Below are positions 56,535 through 64,000 of a stretch of 64,000 bases of DNA, in pieces. The position numbers were made by a program, and so were the translations under genes. Origin of the DNA: Bacillota bacterium. Its GTDB lineage: Bacteria; Bacillota; Desulfotomaculia; Desulfotomaculales; Desulfohalotomaculaceae. Location of the stretch: assembly GCA_009711615.1 (NCBI GenBank), contig VENI01000005.1:186001-250000 (forward strand), written 5' to 3'. The notes under the pieces were generated by a model, which had not been told where the DNA came from, searched no databases, and worked only from the letters and a program-made list of their open reading frames with translations. The stretch's first letter is position 1. Each line of letters starts with the position of its first letter.

Positions 56535-58115
56535 TTATTTTAAAATTTCTTCTGCTTCTTCTGCATCAACATCCATGATATATCTAATACCACTAATCTC
56601 GGTAGCCTCTTTAGTCAGAGAAGCAATATCATTACGGGTGATATAATCTAACCCAAACTTACGGGATCCACACATGAATTGACGCAGCCCCTGGGCCAAA
56701 CGCTCGTAATAAGTGTATACGCCAATAGCACCAACTGGCAGGCTGTTAAACTCACCGCCTAGTTTATCTTTCAGTGTTGAGGAGGCTATGAATACCTGCT
56801 CTAGTGTTTCACCATATTTCTTGTATTCAGCAGGGATTTTTCCATTCTTAATAGCCGCTCCAACAGTTTTACCAACCATGGCAGCTGTAAGTGGTGAACG
56901 GGACATACCAATAGCTTTAATATAAGGAGCACTCATGGCTATACCCTTATACATATGATCTTCCAATGTGAAACCACCGGCAATTACTACTGGTGGAACA
57001 TATCTTCCACTGGCAGCCAGTTTGTCAAGGTATTTGGTTAATAAGCCTTGGATATAAGCAGTAGGTACACCCCACTCATTCATCATCCTCCATGGACTCA
57101 TACCAGTACCACCACCGGCACCATCAACCGTCAGCATATCTAGTTTAGCATCAGAAGCAAATTTAACTGCACGAGCTAGGTCCGCTGGGCGATAAGCACC
57201 TGTTTTTAGTGAGATAAACTTAGCTCCAGCAGAACGAAGTTCTTCCACCCGCTTGTGGAAAGATTCTTCACTTACCATACCCACACGGGAATGACGCTCG
57301 AACTCTTTAAAGGCACCAGCATTAAAAGCTTCCTGTACTTTCTTATCTTCAGGATCAGGCAATACAATGTAGCCACGGCCTTTTAACTGGAGAGCACGGT
57401 CCAAGGTATCCAACTTAACTTCTCCACCGATATCCTTGGCACCTTGACCCCACTTAATTTCTACAGCTTCTACACCAAGCTTTTCAATGGCATATTCTTG
57501 AACACCCAATCCGGTGTCTTCTACGTTTGCTTGAACAGAGGTAAATCCTGATTCACCATTGTACCAACGTTGGAAGTAATTAATACGCTTTTCCAAGTTT
57601 GGTGAATGTACAATACGACCATTTTTAATTTCTGAGTTTGGATCCATTGCACACACGTTTTCACCAATTACAATACCAGTACCGGTAATAGCAGCACCTG
57701 CAGCCAGGTGTTCCCAGTTTTCGGCAGCAACTTTGGTTGAACCCATGGCACATACTACGATAGGAAGATCCATTTTCATTTGACCTTCGTTACCTAATTT
57801 AGTTGATAAATCAACTGCAGGGAAAATTGCTTTATCAGAATCAGCTTCTACACCATGAGCACCTACAGCAGTACCCATGATATTAAAGTGGGAGTAATCC
57901 ACTGGGTAGTCCTTTTCGGAGGCTGAGGTTGTTTTTCCGAAAGGCTGCGGGTACAGTACTTCTTTACCCCTTACTGAAGATTTACCTATTTCACACATAC
58001 CTGGGCAACCGTCCAGGCAGGTAACGCACATACCGGAAAATGGACATACATTGTTACCGGTACGAGCTTTAGTCATGGTTGCAGCTGTGGCGTTAATTCC
58101 CTTGCTGTAAGACAT
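56535..58115 (-). CDS. FMN-binding glutamate synthase-family protein (stand-alone synthase domain)
   Basis: A 526-residue protein equal to the FMN synthase domain of GltB without amidotransferase or C-terminal domain. The N-terminus has a Cys-rich group CPFSGMCVTCLDGCPGMC (~19-36), likely an iron-sulfur site; the core has GIVIGENVCAMDP, WGQGAKDIGG, DGAGGGTGMSP, and a late Cys in FMCGSRKFGLDYITRND. Proteins of this class occur in archaea and clostridia and may make glutamate from ammonia supplied by another subunit. It lies between glnA copy 3 and the ANTAR gene. Confidence 0.88.
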   Translation of the reverse strand: MSYSKGINATAATMTKARTGNNVCPFSGMCVTCLDGCPGMCEIGKSSVRGKEVLYPQPFGKTTSASEKDYPVDYSHFNIMGTAVGAHGVEADSDKAIFPAVDLSTKLGNEGQMKMDLPIVVCAMGSTKVAAENWEHLAAGAAITGTGIVIGENVCAMDPNSEIKNGRIVHSPNLEKRINYFQRWYNGESGFTSVQANVEDTGLGVQEYAIEKLGVEAVEIKWGQGAKDIGGEVKLDTLDRALQLKGRGYIVLPDPEDKKVQEAFNAGAFKEFERHSRVGMVSEESFHKRVEELRSAGAKFISLKTGAYRPADLARAVKFASDAKLDMLTVDGAGGGTGMSPWRMMNEWGVPTAYIQGLLTKYLDKLAASGRYVPPVVIAGGFTLEDHMYKGIAMSAPYIKAIGMSRSPLTAAMVGKTVGAAIKNGKIPAEYKKYGETLEQVFIASSTLKDKLGGEFNSLPVGAIGVYTYYERLAQGLRQFMCGSRKFGLDYITRNDIASLTKEATEISGIRYIMDVDAEEAEEILK

Positions 58116-58151
58116 TATTAAAATCATCCTTTCATTTTTTGTTAACTATTT

Positions 58152-58175
58152 TACCTTTGGTAGTAAAATGCCAAA
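58152..58175 (-). terminator. Hairpin between glnA copy 3 and the synthase gene
   Basis: CCTTTGG/CCAAAGG with a 10-base loop, 10 bases past the glnA copy 3 stop; no clear U-run, so it may be a weak terminator or mRNA processing hairpin. Confidence 0.45.
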
Positions 58176-58185
58176 GGGAGTTTCA

Positions 58186-59517
58186 TTAGTAATATGTGAG
58201 ATACTTCTCTAACTCCCAAGGATGAATTTCAGACTGGAATTCATCCCACTCCCGCCATTTAGCTTCCAAGTAAGTTTTGTAAATACGTTCACCTAGCATG
58301 GTAGCCAAAAGTTTGTTATTTTCTAGTGCCGTCAATGCTTCTCCCAAGTTACTGGGAAGGTGTAAATGTTTACCCAACAAACTGTTATTACTGTTTTCGG
58401 CTAGTTTCTCCGGAGGTGTCATTTCCTTGCCTACGCCATCTAAACCACTCTGCAGCAGCACTGCTATGGCCAGATAAGGGTTAGTTGTAGGATCCGGATT
58501 TCTTAAAGCTAATATTGTATCCTGATCATTTCTTGCTGGAACCCTAATAATTGTACTGCGATTCTCGTCACTCCAGGCAGCTAAAAAGGGCGCCAAGTCA
58601 CTGGGGACTAAACGCTTGTATGAATTGACTAGCGGGTTTGTAATGGCACATATTGCATTGGCATTGTGCAAAATACCGGCAATAAATGAGTGGGCCAGCT
58701 GGCTTAATCCAGTATTACCTTCGGGTTGGTAAAAAGCGTTTTCTGCACCCTGCCATAATGACAGGTGTAAATTCATACAAGAGCCAGAATGTTGCACTAG
58801 GGGTTTTGGCATAAATGAAGCATGCAGCCCATGCCGTTGAGCAATGGTGCGTACTACAAACTTAAATGTGGCAATTTTGTCTGCCATGGCCAGGGCGTTA
58901 TCCGCCCTGATTGATATCTCATGCTGGCCTGGAGATATTTCATGGTGTGAAGTAGCAATGCTGAAACCCATCTCCTCTAAGGTCAGCACCATGTCACGTC
59001 TAGCATTCTCTCCTAAATCAACCGGTGTTAAATCACAATAACCAGCCTTGTCATGGGTTACCGTGGTTGGCTTGCCCTGTTCATTCATGTTAAAGAGAAA
59101 GAATTCAATTTCTGTACCTACTTGCAGTGAATACCCCTGTTGATCAGCTTCTTTTAACACATTCTTTAATAATGAACGGGAACAACCGGCAAATGGCTGG
59201 TTTTCCGGGGTATAGACATCACAAATCAACCTGGCCACTGCCCCTTCCCGGGGGCGCCAAGGGAAAATTTTAAATGTAGTGGGGTCGGGAAGCAAATAAA
59301 TATCAGATTCTTTGTTCCCCATAAAACCTTCAATTACAGAGCTGTCAAAGGGGATTCTACCCTCAAGTGCTTGCTCTAGTTCTTCCACGGTAATGGCAAT
59401 ATTCTTTAAAACACCATAAATATCTGTAAACTGCAGGCGAATAAATTTAACATTATAGTCCTGTGCTTTCTCAATCACATCTGCTGCTGTAAAAGTATTC
59501 AAATTATCCACCAACAC
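58186..59517 (-). CDS. Divergent glutamine synthetase-like protein, probable pseudoenzyme
   Basis: A 443-residue GSI homologue that keeps the fold and several ligands (GTEIEFFLF Glu136/138, HHEISPGQHE Glu193/200, SYKRL, NRSTIIR, ALRNPDP Arg339) but has lost others: the metal His of GSGMH is Asn249 (GSCMNLHL), the flap Glu of GYEAP is Leu308 (SDLAP), and the metal Glu of RVELR is Ala337 (ILALR). Synthesis of glutamine is therefore unlikely. Regulatory roles of inactive GS homologues are known in other bacteria, so it may sense glutamine or modulate the active copies. Start codon is uncertain (GTG at 59517 or a TTG a few codons in). It has an ANTAR-type leader. Confidence 0.88.
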   Translation of the reverse strand: MLVDNLNTFTAADVIEKAQDYNVKFIRLQFTDIYGVLKNIAITVEELEQALEGRIPFDSSVIEGFMGNKESDIYLLPDPTTFKIFPWRPREGAVARLICDVYTPENQPFAGCSRSLLKNVLKEADQQGYSLQVGTEIEFFLFNMNEQGKPTTVTHDKAGYCDLTPVDLGENARRDMVLTLEEMGFSIATSHHEISPGQHEISIRADNALAMADKIATFKFVVRTIAQRHGLHASFMPKPLVQHSGSCMNLHLSLWQGAENAFYQPEGNTGLSQLAHSFIAGILHNANAICAITNPLVNSYKRLVPSDLAPFLAAWSDENRSTIIRVPARNDQDTILALRNPDPTTNPYLAIAVLLQSGLDGVGKEMTPPEKLAENSNNSLLGKHLHLPSNLGEALTALENNKLLATMLGERIYKTYLEAKWREWDEFQSEIHPWELEKYLTYY

Positions 59518-59532
59518 CCTTTCTTCAAAAAC

Positions 59533-59591
59533 AAAAAACGCCTCAACTAAGCTTATAGATGATATAAGCCTAGATGAGACGCCGTTGCCCC
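59533..59591 (-). promoter_or_regulatory. ANTAR-type leader of the glnA-like third copy
   Basis: P2 (59576-59591) GGGGC-AACGGC-GTCTC (two G-U pairs) has an A1/G4 hexaloop. The terminator (59533-59583) begins GCGTCTCATCTAGGCTTATA, pairs with TATAAGCTTAGTTGAGGCG and ends in TTTTTTG; it shares bases with P2. A clear P1 hairpin was not found upstream. Confidence 0.6.
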
Positions 59592-59684
59592 AAAAATGTT
59601 AAGTTTTAAGATATTACATAGAGTATTATAAGTCTAATATTATAATTTTTCAACAGAGACCATCAAAAAATATTGTATACATAA

Positions 59685-60245
59685 CTAGCTCTTTAGTACA
59701 TGAATTAACTTTGATGCTACTTCAGCCATCGGTTGGCATCTATCCATACTTAATTTACGCATAAATTTAAAAGCCTGCTCTTCTGAATAACCCTTCTCAC
59801 TTATGAGCAGCCCTTTTGCTCTCTCTATAATCTTTCTATCTTCTAGGGTTTTATTTAATCTACTTATTTCTCTTTCCAATTGCAGCAGCTTTTTAAAATT
59901 AATAACTGACCGATGGATAGTTCCATCTAATATAACACTGGGCATCCCTGGATAAACCTGTCCAAATATCCACATGTTCTCGCTTTCCGGTAAAAGCTGA
60001 ATATCACTTTCGGAGACAAGTACCACTGGTGATATCCGGTGTTCCTCAATAACTTTAATATCTTCAAACCCTAGGTCGGTAGAAAGCATAATTACATCCG
60101 GATTAATTTGCATTATTGTCCGTAGCCCTTTTTTAACATCTTCAACAATTGCAACAACAATGTGCCCGGCAGTATTTAATTGTTCTTTTAGACGCTGTCG
60201 GCGGCTTTTATCTGGATCAATAATTACTACCCGTGTTTCGTACAT
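59685..60245 (-). CDS. Second ANTAR-domain regulator with degenerate receiver
   Basis: A 186-residue protein with a receiver-like N-terminus and a C-terminal ANTAR domain (IIERAKGLLISEKGYSEEQAFKFMRKLSMDRCQPMAEVASKLI). The receiver is strongly degenerate: Ser55 replaces the phospho-acceptor Asp (VIMLSTDLG) and the usual KP motif is missing. It lies upstream of glnA copy 3 on the same strand and probably acts on the same family of hairpin leaders. Phosphorylation control is unlikely. Confidence 0.9.
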   Translation of the reverse strand: MYETRVVIIDPDKSRRQRLKEQLNTAGHIVVAIVEDVKKGLRTIMQINPDVIMLSTDLGFEDIKVIEEHRISPVVLVSESDIQLLPESENMWIFGQVYPGMPSVILDGTIHRSVINFKKLLQLEREISRLNKTLEDRKIIERAKGLLISEKGYSEEQAFKFMRKLSMDRCQPMAEVASKLIHVLKS

Positions 60246-60277
60246 AGCTGTTTCCCTCTTGTGTCGCAGTTTAAATA

Positions 60278-60712
60278 TTATTTCGACTTCCCTTTCTTTA
60301 TTTCCTCCTGTATTAGTGTAATACTGCGCATTTTGGCCTCACGCAACTGTTGAAACATTTGGCGGGCAGATGGGTCGGTAATGTAGGTCATCAGCCTATT
60401 ATATAAACTGTGATTCTCCGTTTCTATCCACAGCATGTTATACAGCCACTGTTGGTTATCTTTTAATCTACTTTGCTGCAGGGCATCATACAGTCTGCCA
60501 TGATGTTTACGAGAATATTGCTCCAATTCACTAAACATCTTTTTTAATTCCGGATCATTGGTGCTTTCTGCACCTTCAGAAAAAACCGTCGCCGTTTCCT
60601 TTTCTTTTATTAACATTAAAAACAGTGCTGCTGATATTTCGTTATTATTGTTGTTAACCAATACAACACCACCATCACTCTTTATAGCTAAAGCTAATAT
60701 TTCCACTTCCAT
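60278..60712 (-). CDS. Ferritin-like/helical protein of unknown function
   Basis: A 144-residue mainly helical protein (ISAALFLMLIKEKETATVFSEGAE...MFSELEQYSRKHHGRLYDAL...WIETENHSLYNRLMTYI). The spacing of Glu and His (KEKETA, EQYSRKHHGRL, ETENHSLYN) recalls ferritin-like four-helix proteins, but the metal ligands are not certain. The start overlaps the 3' end of the DUF421 gene by 38 bases and the second ANTAR gene follows 32 bases later. Function unknown. Confidence 0.6.
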   Translation of the reverse strand: MEVEILALAIKSDGGVVLVNNNNNEISAALFLMLIKEKETATVFSEGAESTNDPELKKMFSELEQYSRKHHGRLYDALQQSRLKDNQQWLYNMLWIETENHSLYNRLMTYITDPSARQMFQQLREAKMRSITLIQEEIKKGKSK

Positions 60713-61367
60713 CTATGCTGGCCACGTATATCTCTTCCAAGCAAACTGCACCCAATTTACTCAACTCTTCCTGCAGCCAGTTAACATCATAGTTAAGCCG
60801 CTTTAAATTTTTTTCAACTATTTGCCCATCTTCAATTAACATTGACGGTTGAGCAGTTGGGGAAACTGGTATGTCCAATTCCCCTGCTGTCACTGGCCAT
60901 AAATCCGGTTTGGGAATAATGCTAATTCTACCGCAGGATTCAAGAATAGCATAGTCAACTTGGGACAAGTCTGATAACCCGGAACAGCGCAGTTCCGCCA
61001 TTAGCATCCACGATGGCACCAACGCGCGCCTCATATTTCGCCGTAGCACTTTACCGTTTTCCACTAACATAACCGGCTTGCCTGTAATCAATTTTGAAAC
61101 AACAGGGCTACGCACCGCCAGGCGCGATATTACAAAGTGACACAATAGAACTGCCACCATGGCAGATATGGATTGATTAAAATTTACTTTATTATTTATA
61201 AGGGGTGCAGCAGCCAAACCGCCAAACAGCCACAATGAGACGAAATCATAACCGGCCAACATGCCACTGGTACGCCGGGGCAGCACTATATTTACTGCCA
61301 AAAACGTTACAGCCACACCCGCTGCCTCTAAAAGAAAAACTGATAATGCTGTAATAAACATCACCAC
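60675..61367 (-). CDS. DUF421 (YetF-type) membrane protein
   Basis: A 230-residue protein with three N-terminal membrane segments and the duplicated YetF cytoplasmic domain: KPVMLVENGKVLRRNMRRALVPSWMLMAELRCSG, DLSQVDYAILESCGRISIIPK and a second short repeat (PSMLIEDGQIVEKNLKRLNYDVNWLQEELSKLG). YetF-like proteins occur widely in Firmicutes, often in sporulation-related loci; biochemical function is unknown. It is preceded by a second DUF421-like gene 3 bases away and the pair is probably co-translated. Confidence 0.82.
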   Translation of the reverse strand: MVMFITALSVFLLEAAGVAVTFLAVNIVLPRRTSGMLAGYDFVSLWLFGGLAAAPLINNKVNFNQSISAMVAVLLCHFVISRLAVRSPVVSKLITGKPVMLVENGKVLRRNMRRALVPSWMLMAELRCSGLSDLSQVDYAILESCGRISIIPKPDLWPVTAGELDIPVSPTAQPSMLIEDGQIVEKNLKRLNYDVNWLQEELSKLGAVCLEEIYVASIDGSGNISFSYKE

Positions 61368-61370
61368 CCG

Positions 61371-62072
61371 TTAATGACTGCATAAATACAGTGAACCATT
61401 TTGCAGAAGAGCAGCAAAAAATACTTCCTTAGGAGAAGAAAACCCTTGTTTTTGCAATTCTATCTCCAGCCACTGACGGTTTAATGCTAATTTTTCCAAG
61501 TTATCTGTTATAACTTCCCCATCATAAATCAGTTTTATGGGAGGGACGGCCATTTTACTTGGAAGTTTCATCTGCTGGCGTGAAACTGGTTGTGCTTCTG
61601 ATTTCTTAGTAGCACTAACTCTACCCGTTGTTTCCAATAGAGCACTTTCCACACTTTCTAAGTCAAAGAAACCCTTTAGGCGAAGTTGACCTAACAAGTT
61701 TTCAATGGTCATATTTGCCTTGCGCAACTGTTTTTTTTCCATCCTGCCATAGCTGATAAGGGGAATCGGTTTGTCCCTCAGTGCCTGAGGTAATTTTAAA
61801 TCTAAAAAGGAAAGACTTAATCCCAACATAGTAAAAAAAGACAGCACTGCCAGCATCCTTACCAGTGATGTTTGTGGGTCCAATATTCCTGTACTGGCAG
61901 CACCCACAACACCGGCAGCAACCAAGTAGTTGTGCTTGGCCATAATACCCACGTGACGAAAACGCAGCAGTCGAGTTGCCACTATAATTGAAAGATACAG
62001 CACCACTGCCCGCAATACAATAAGCGGCAAAGACAATATGTCTGCACCAAACCAAAAGCCCTGCCAGTTCAG
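61371..62072 (-). CDS. DUF421-like membrane protein, upstream partner
   Basis: A ~233-residue DUF421-like protein with N-terminal membrane segments (LPLIVLRAVVLYLSIIVATRLL and later VAAGVVGAASTGIL...MLAVLSFFTMLGLSLSFL) and cytoplasmic repeats (KPIPLISYGRMEKKQLRKANMTIENLLGQLRLKG, DLESVESALLETTG, IKLIYDGEVITDNLEKLALNRQWLEIELQKQG). The first clear start is TTG at 62036, but a CTG at 62072 lies six bases after GGAGGG, a perfect ribosome site, and adds LNWQGFWFGADI in frame before a stop. A CTG start is therefore proposed; it is not certain. Confidence 0.72.
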   Translation of the reverse strand: MNWQGFWFGADILSLPLIVLRAVVLYLSIIVATRLLRFRHVGIMAKHNYLVAAGVVGAASTGILDPQTSLVRMLAVLSFFTMLGLSLSFLDLKLPQALRDKPIPLISYGRMEKKQLRKANMTIENLLGQLRLKGFFDLESVESALLETTGRVSATKKSEAQPVSRQQMKLPSKMAVPPIKLIYDGEVITDNLEKLALNRQWLEIELQKQGFSSPKEVFFAALLQNGSLYLCSH

Positions 62073-62195
62073 TTAAATCCCTCCTCTACCCTGCTATTAT
62101 GACACAGAGCATTATATGAAATTCAGGTTATAGAAAACATTTGGTAAAAAAATAAGCACCTTTATAGTTGCAACTACATATAATTATTCTAAGAG

Positions 62196-62255
62196 TCAGG
62201 TGTCAGAATGAAAACCTTAAATCTAACTGACTACTGAATACTGAATACTAAAATT
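62196..62255. repeat. Partial copy of the dispersed inverted repeat
   Basis: GAGTCAGGTGTCAGAATG and ACTGACTACTGAATACTGAA flank a short centre between the DUF421 and asnB genes. Confidence 0.5.
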
Positions 62256-62274
62256 TAATATGTTTACCAGGGCA

Positions 62275-62314
62275 AAGGCGCCACTAGGGTTAGGTTTATA
62301 CCTCCGGTGGCGCT
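62275..62314 (+). terminator. Hairpin upstream of asnB
   Basis: GCGCCAC/GTGGCGC arms with AGG/CCT inside, 25 bases before the asnB start and followed by a T-poor stretch. It may end the divergent DUF421 leader region or act in the asnB leader. Confidence 0.4.
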
Positions 62315-62338
62315 TAATTTATTACGGGAGGTTTTATT

Positions 62339-64000
62339 ATGTGCGGAATTACAGGATGGATTGACTGGCAGGATGATTTGACTGGCCAAAAGGATATTTT
62401 ACAGAAGATGACTGATACCATGGCCTATCGTGGGCCAGATGCAGAGGGAACTTGGCTGTCCACCCATGCCGCCCTTGGCCACCGCCGATTAACAGTAATA
62501 GATCCCGTTGGGGGCAGTCAACCGATGATACGCCGACGGGGCGATCATACATACGTGATTACGTACAACGGGGAATTATACAATACACCTGAGCTGCGCC
62601 GGGAATTAGAGGCTAGGGGTTATGCCTTCAAAGGACATTCCGACACCGAAGTACTATTGACATCTTTTATAGAATGGGGGCCTTCCTGTGTGGATCGGTT
62701 AAACGGCATTTTTGCCTTTGCACTTTGGAATGAGGTCAATCAAGAGCTATTTATCGCCAGGGACAGGTTGGGGGTTAAGCCATTATTCTATGTTCATAAA
62801 GGCAGCACACTAATTTTTGGATCAGAACTTAAAGCCCTATTGGCTAACCCTATGGTAAAACCGCAGGTGGATACCGAAGGTCTGGCAGAAATACTTTATT
62901 TAGGGCCTTCACGCACACCGGGACATGGGGTATTCCGTAATGTAAAAGAACTTCGCCCTGGCCATTGTTTAACTTACAATCATAATGGATTACAAGTAAG
63001 GCGTTACTGGAACGTACAAAGCCAACCCCACAGAGAAAATATTGAAGCCACTTCAATAAAAGTACGGGAATTAATGCAGGACTCAGCAGAGAGGCAATTG
63101 GTGTCAGATGTTCCTATCTGCACACTCTTGTCCGGTGGACTTGATTCCAGTATCTTAACAGCCTTTGCCTCCAAAAAAATGGAACGAGAAGACGAGGTGC
63201 TTCACACTTACTCTATTGATTATCTAGACAATGACCGCAATTTTAAAGCCAGCAGTTTCCAACCCAGTTCTGATGCCCCGTGGATAGAGCATATGTCTAA
63301 ACAATTTGGTACAGAGCACCACTATATAACTGTGGATACTCCGCAGTTGACTGATGCCTTGACCAATGCGGTACTGGCCAGAGACTTACCAGGAATGGCC
63401 GATGTAGACTCGTCCCTCTACCTGTTCTGCTGCGAAATTAAGAAAAACCATACCGTGGCTCAATCCGGCGAGTGTGCCGACGAAATTTTCGGTGGTTACC
63501 CCTGGTTCCATAGTGAAAAGGCCTTAACCACTGATCAGTTCCCCTGGTTAAGGGAGTTAGAGGTGCGAACTGCTTTACTTTCTCCAGAATTACTAAATAA
63601 AATTAACCCGGAGGAATATGTGAACCAAAGATACCGCGACACCCTGGCAGAAGTGCCTAGATTACCCGGTGAAAGTGCCATGGAGACCCGTAGAAGGGAA
63701 ATGTCTTACCTTAACCTGCTGTGGTTTATGACCACGCTGCTGGACCGCAAAGACCGCATGAGTATGGCCACCGGTTTAGAAGTGAGAGTTCCATTCTGCG
63801 ACCATCGCCTGGTGGAGTACGTGTGGAACATACCCTGGCATATGAAAACCTGGGGTGATCAGGAAAAAGGCATTCTACGTAAAGCCATGTTGGGTACACT
63901 GCCGGAAAGCATCTTAAAGCGCCGCAAAAGTCCATACCCCAAAACACACAACCCCAACTACATGGCAGCAGTGCGTAATTGGCTATTAAGAATATTGGAC
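62339..64000 (+). CDS. asnB: Asparagine synthase (glutamine-hydrolysing), partial
   Basis: The first 554 residues of a class B asparagine synthetase, running off the right edge. The N-terminal Cys2 glutaminase is MCGITGWIDWQ, with AYRGPDAEGTW, YNGELYN and GHSDTEVLL. The synthetase domain has the ATP loop LLSGGLDSSIL, QSGECADEIFGGYPWF and DRKDRMSMATGLEVRVPFCDHRL. It makes asparagine from aspartate with glutamine as nitrogen donor, in keeping with the neighbouring nitrogen block. ATG follows GGGAGG. Confidence 0.95.
   Translation, partial: MCGITGWIDWQDDLTGQKDILQKMTDTMAYRGPDAEGTWLSTHAALGHRRLTVIDPVGGSQPMIRRRGDHTYVITYNGELYNTPELRRELEARGYAFKGHSDTEVLLTSFIEWGPSCVDRLNGIFAFALWNEVNQELFIARDRLGVKPLFYVHKGSTLIFGSELKALLANPMVKPQVDTEGLAEILYLGPSRTPGHGVFRNVKELRPGHCLTYNHNGLQVRRYWNVQSQPHRENIEATSIKVRELMQDSAERQLVSDVPICTLLSGGLDSSILTAFASKKMEREDEVLHTYSIDYLDNDRNFKASSFQPSSDAPWIEHMSKQFGTEHHYITVDTPQLTDALTNAVLARDLPGMADVDSSLYLFCCEIKKNHTVAQSGECADEIFGGYPWFHSEKALTTDQFPWLRELEVRTALLSPELLNKINPEEYVNQRYRDTLAEVPRLPGESAMETRRREMSYLNLLWFMTTLLDRKDRMSMATGLEVRVPFCDHRLVEYVWNIPWHMKTWGDQEKGILRKAMLGTLPESILKRRKSPYPKTHNPNYMAAVRNWLLRILD

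Overview
The window looks like chromosomal DNA from an anaerobic, low-to-mid GC Gram-positive bacterium of the Firmicutes, most like the Peptococcaceae (Desulfotomaculum-type clostridia). The support is a T-box leader, a CIRCE heat-shock operator, a c-di-AMP (ydaO) riboswitch, an EndoA-type toxin pair, an aldehyde:ferredoxin oxidoreductase, a membrane-bound selenocysteine formate dehydrogenase and ANTAR-controlled glutamine synthetases. No species is assigned.

Layout. 0-6.5 kb: end of a type 2 isopentenyl-diphosphate isomerase gene, small proteins, an orphan sensor histidine kinase, an M18 aminopeptidase, a CopZ-like iron-sulfur protein that reads as a selenoprotein (UGA at codon 11), and a truncated flavoprotein. 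6.6-14.5 kb: a probable choline/glycine-betaine module with choline dehydrogenase (higher GC than its surroundings), a GbsR-type repressor, a ferredoxin plus aldehyde:ferredoxin oxidoreductase, an SMR transporter and a betaine-binding lipoprotein behind a c-di-AMP riboswitch. Shared palindromes sit upstream of several of these genes. 14.5-19.5 kb: ogt, a DMT exporter, cysK and groESL. 19.7-33 kb: molybdenum/tungsten cofactor and formate dehydrogenase genes (moaB/mogA, fdhD, modE-like, two moeA, tatA-fdhA-fdhB-membrane subunit-fdhE-tatC). 33-44.4 kb: folate cyclo-ligase, a T-box-controlled phenylacetate-CoA ligase with an ACT protein, a radical SAM/PDZ protein preceded by a DnaA-box cluster, tsaE-tsaB-rimI-tsaD, a Spo0F-like regulator, an amidohydrolase, a GATase-like hydrolase, the ndoA toxin-antitoxin pair and an isolated acetolactate synthase small subunit. 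44.5-64 kb: a tandem repeat, lpdA, and a large nitrogen-assimilation block (gltD, gltB, three glnA-type genes, an FMN-type glutamate synthase, two ANTAR regulators), then two DUF421 proteins and the start of asnB.

Most notable systems: (1) four leaders in the nitrogen block carry paired hairpins with AA(U/C)G-type hexaloops that overlap terminators. They lie before three glnA-type genes and before an ANTAR regulator whose receiver aspartate is replaced by Glu, which suggests one autoregulated antitermination circuit. (2) The third GlnA has lost three catalytic or metal-ligand residues and is probably a pseudoenzyme. (3) Choline dehydrogenase without BetB lies beside a ferredoxin/AOR pair under apparent GbsR operators, suggesting an anaerobic route from betaine aldehyde to glycine betaine. 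(4) Imperfect inverted repeats built from CTCCTAACTCCTG-like units occupy many gaps, including gaps inside operons.

All functional statements rest on reading motifs and family resemblance by eye. No database or folding program was run.
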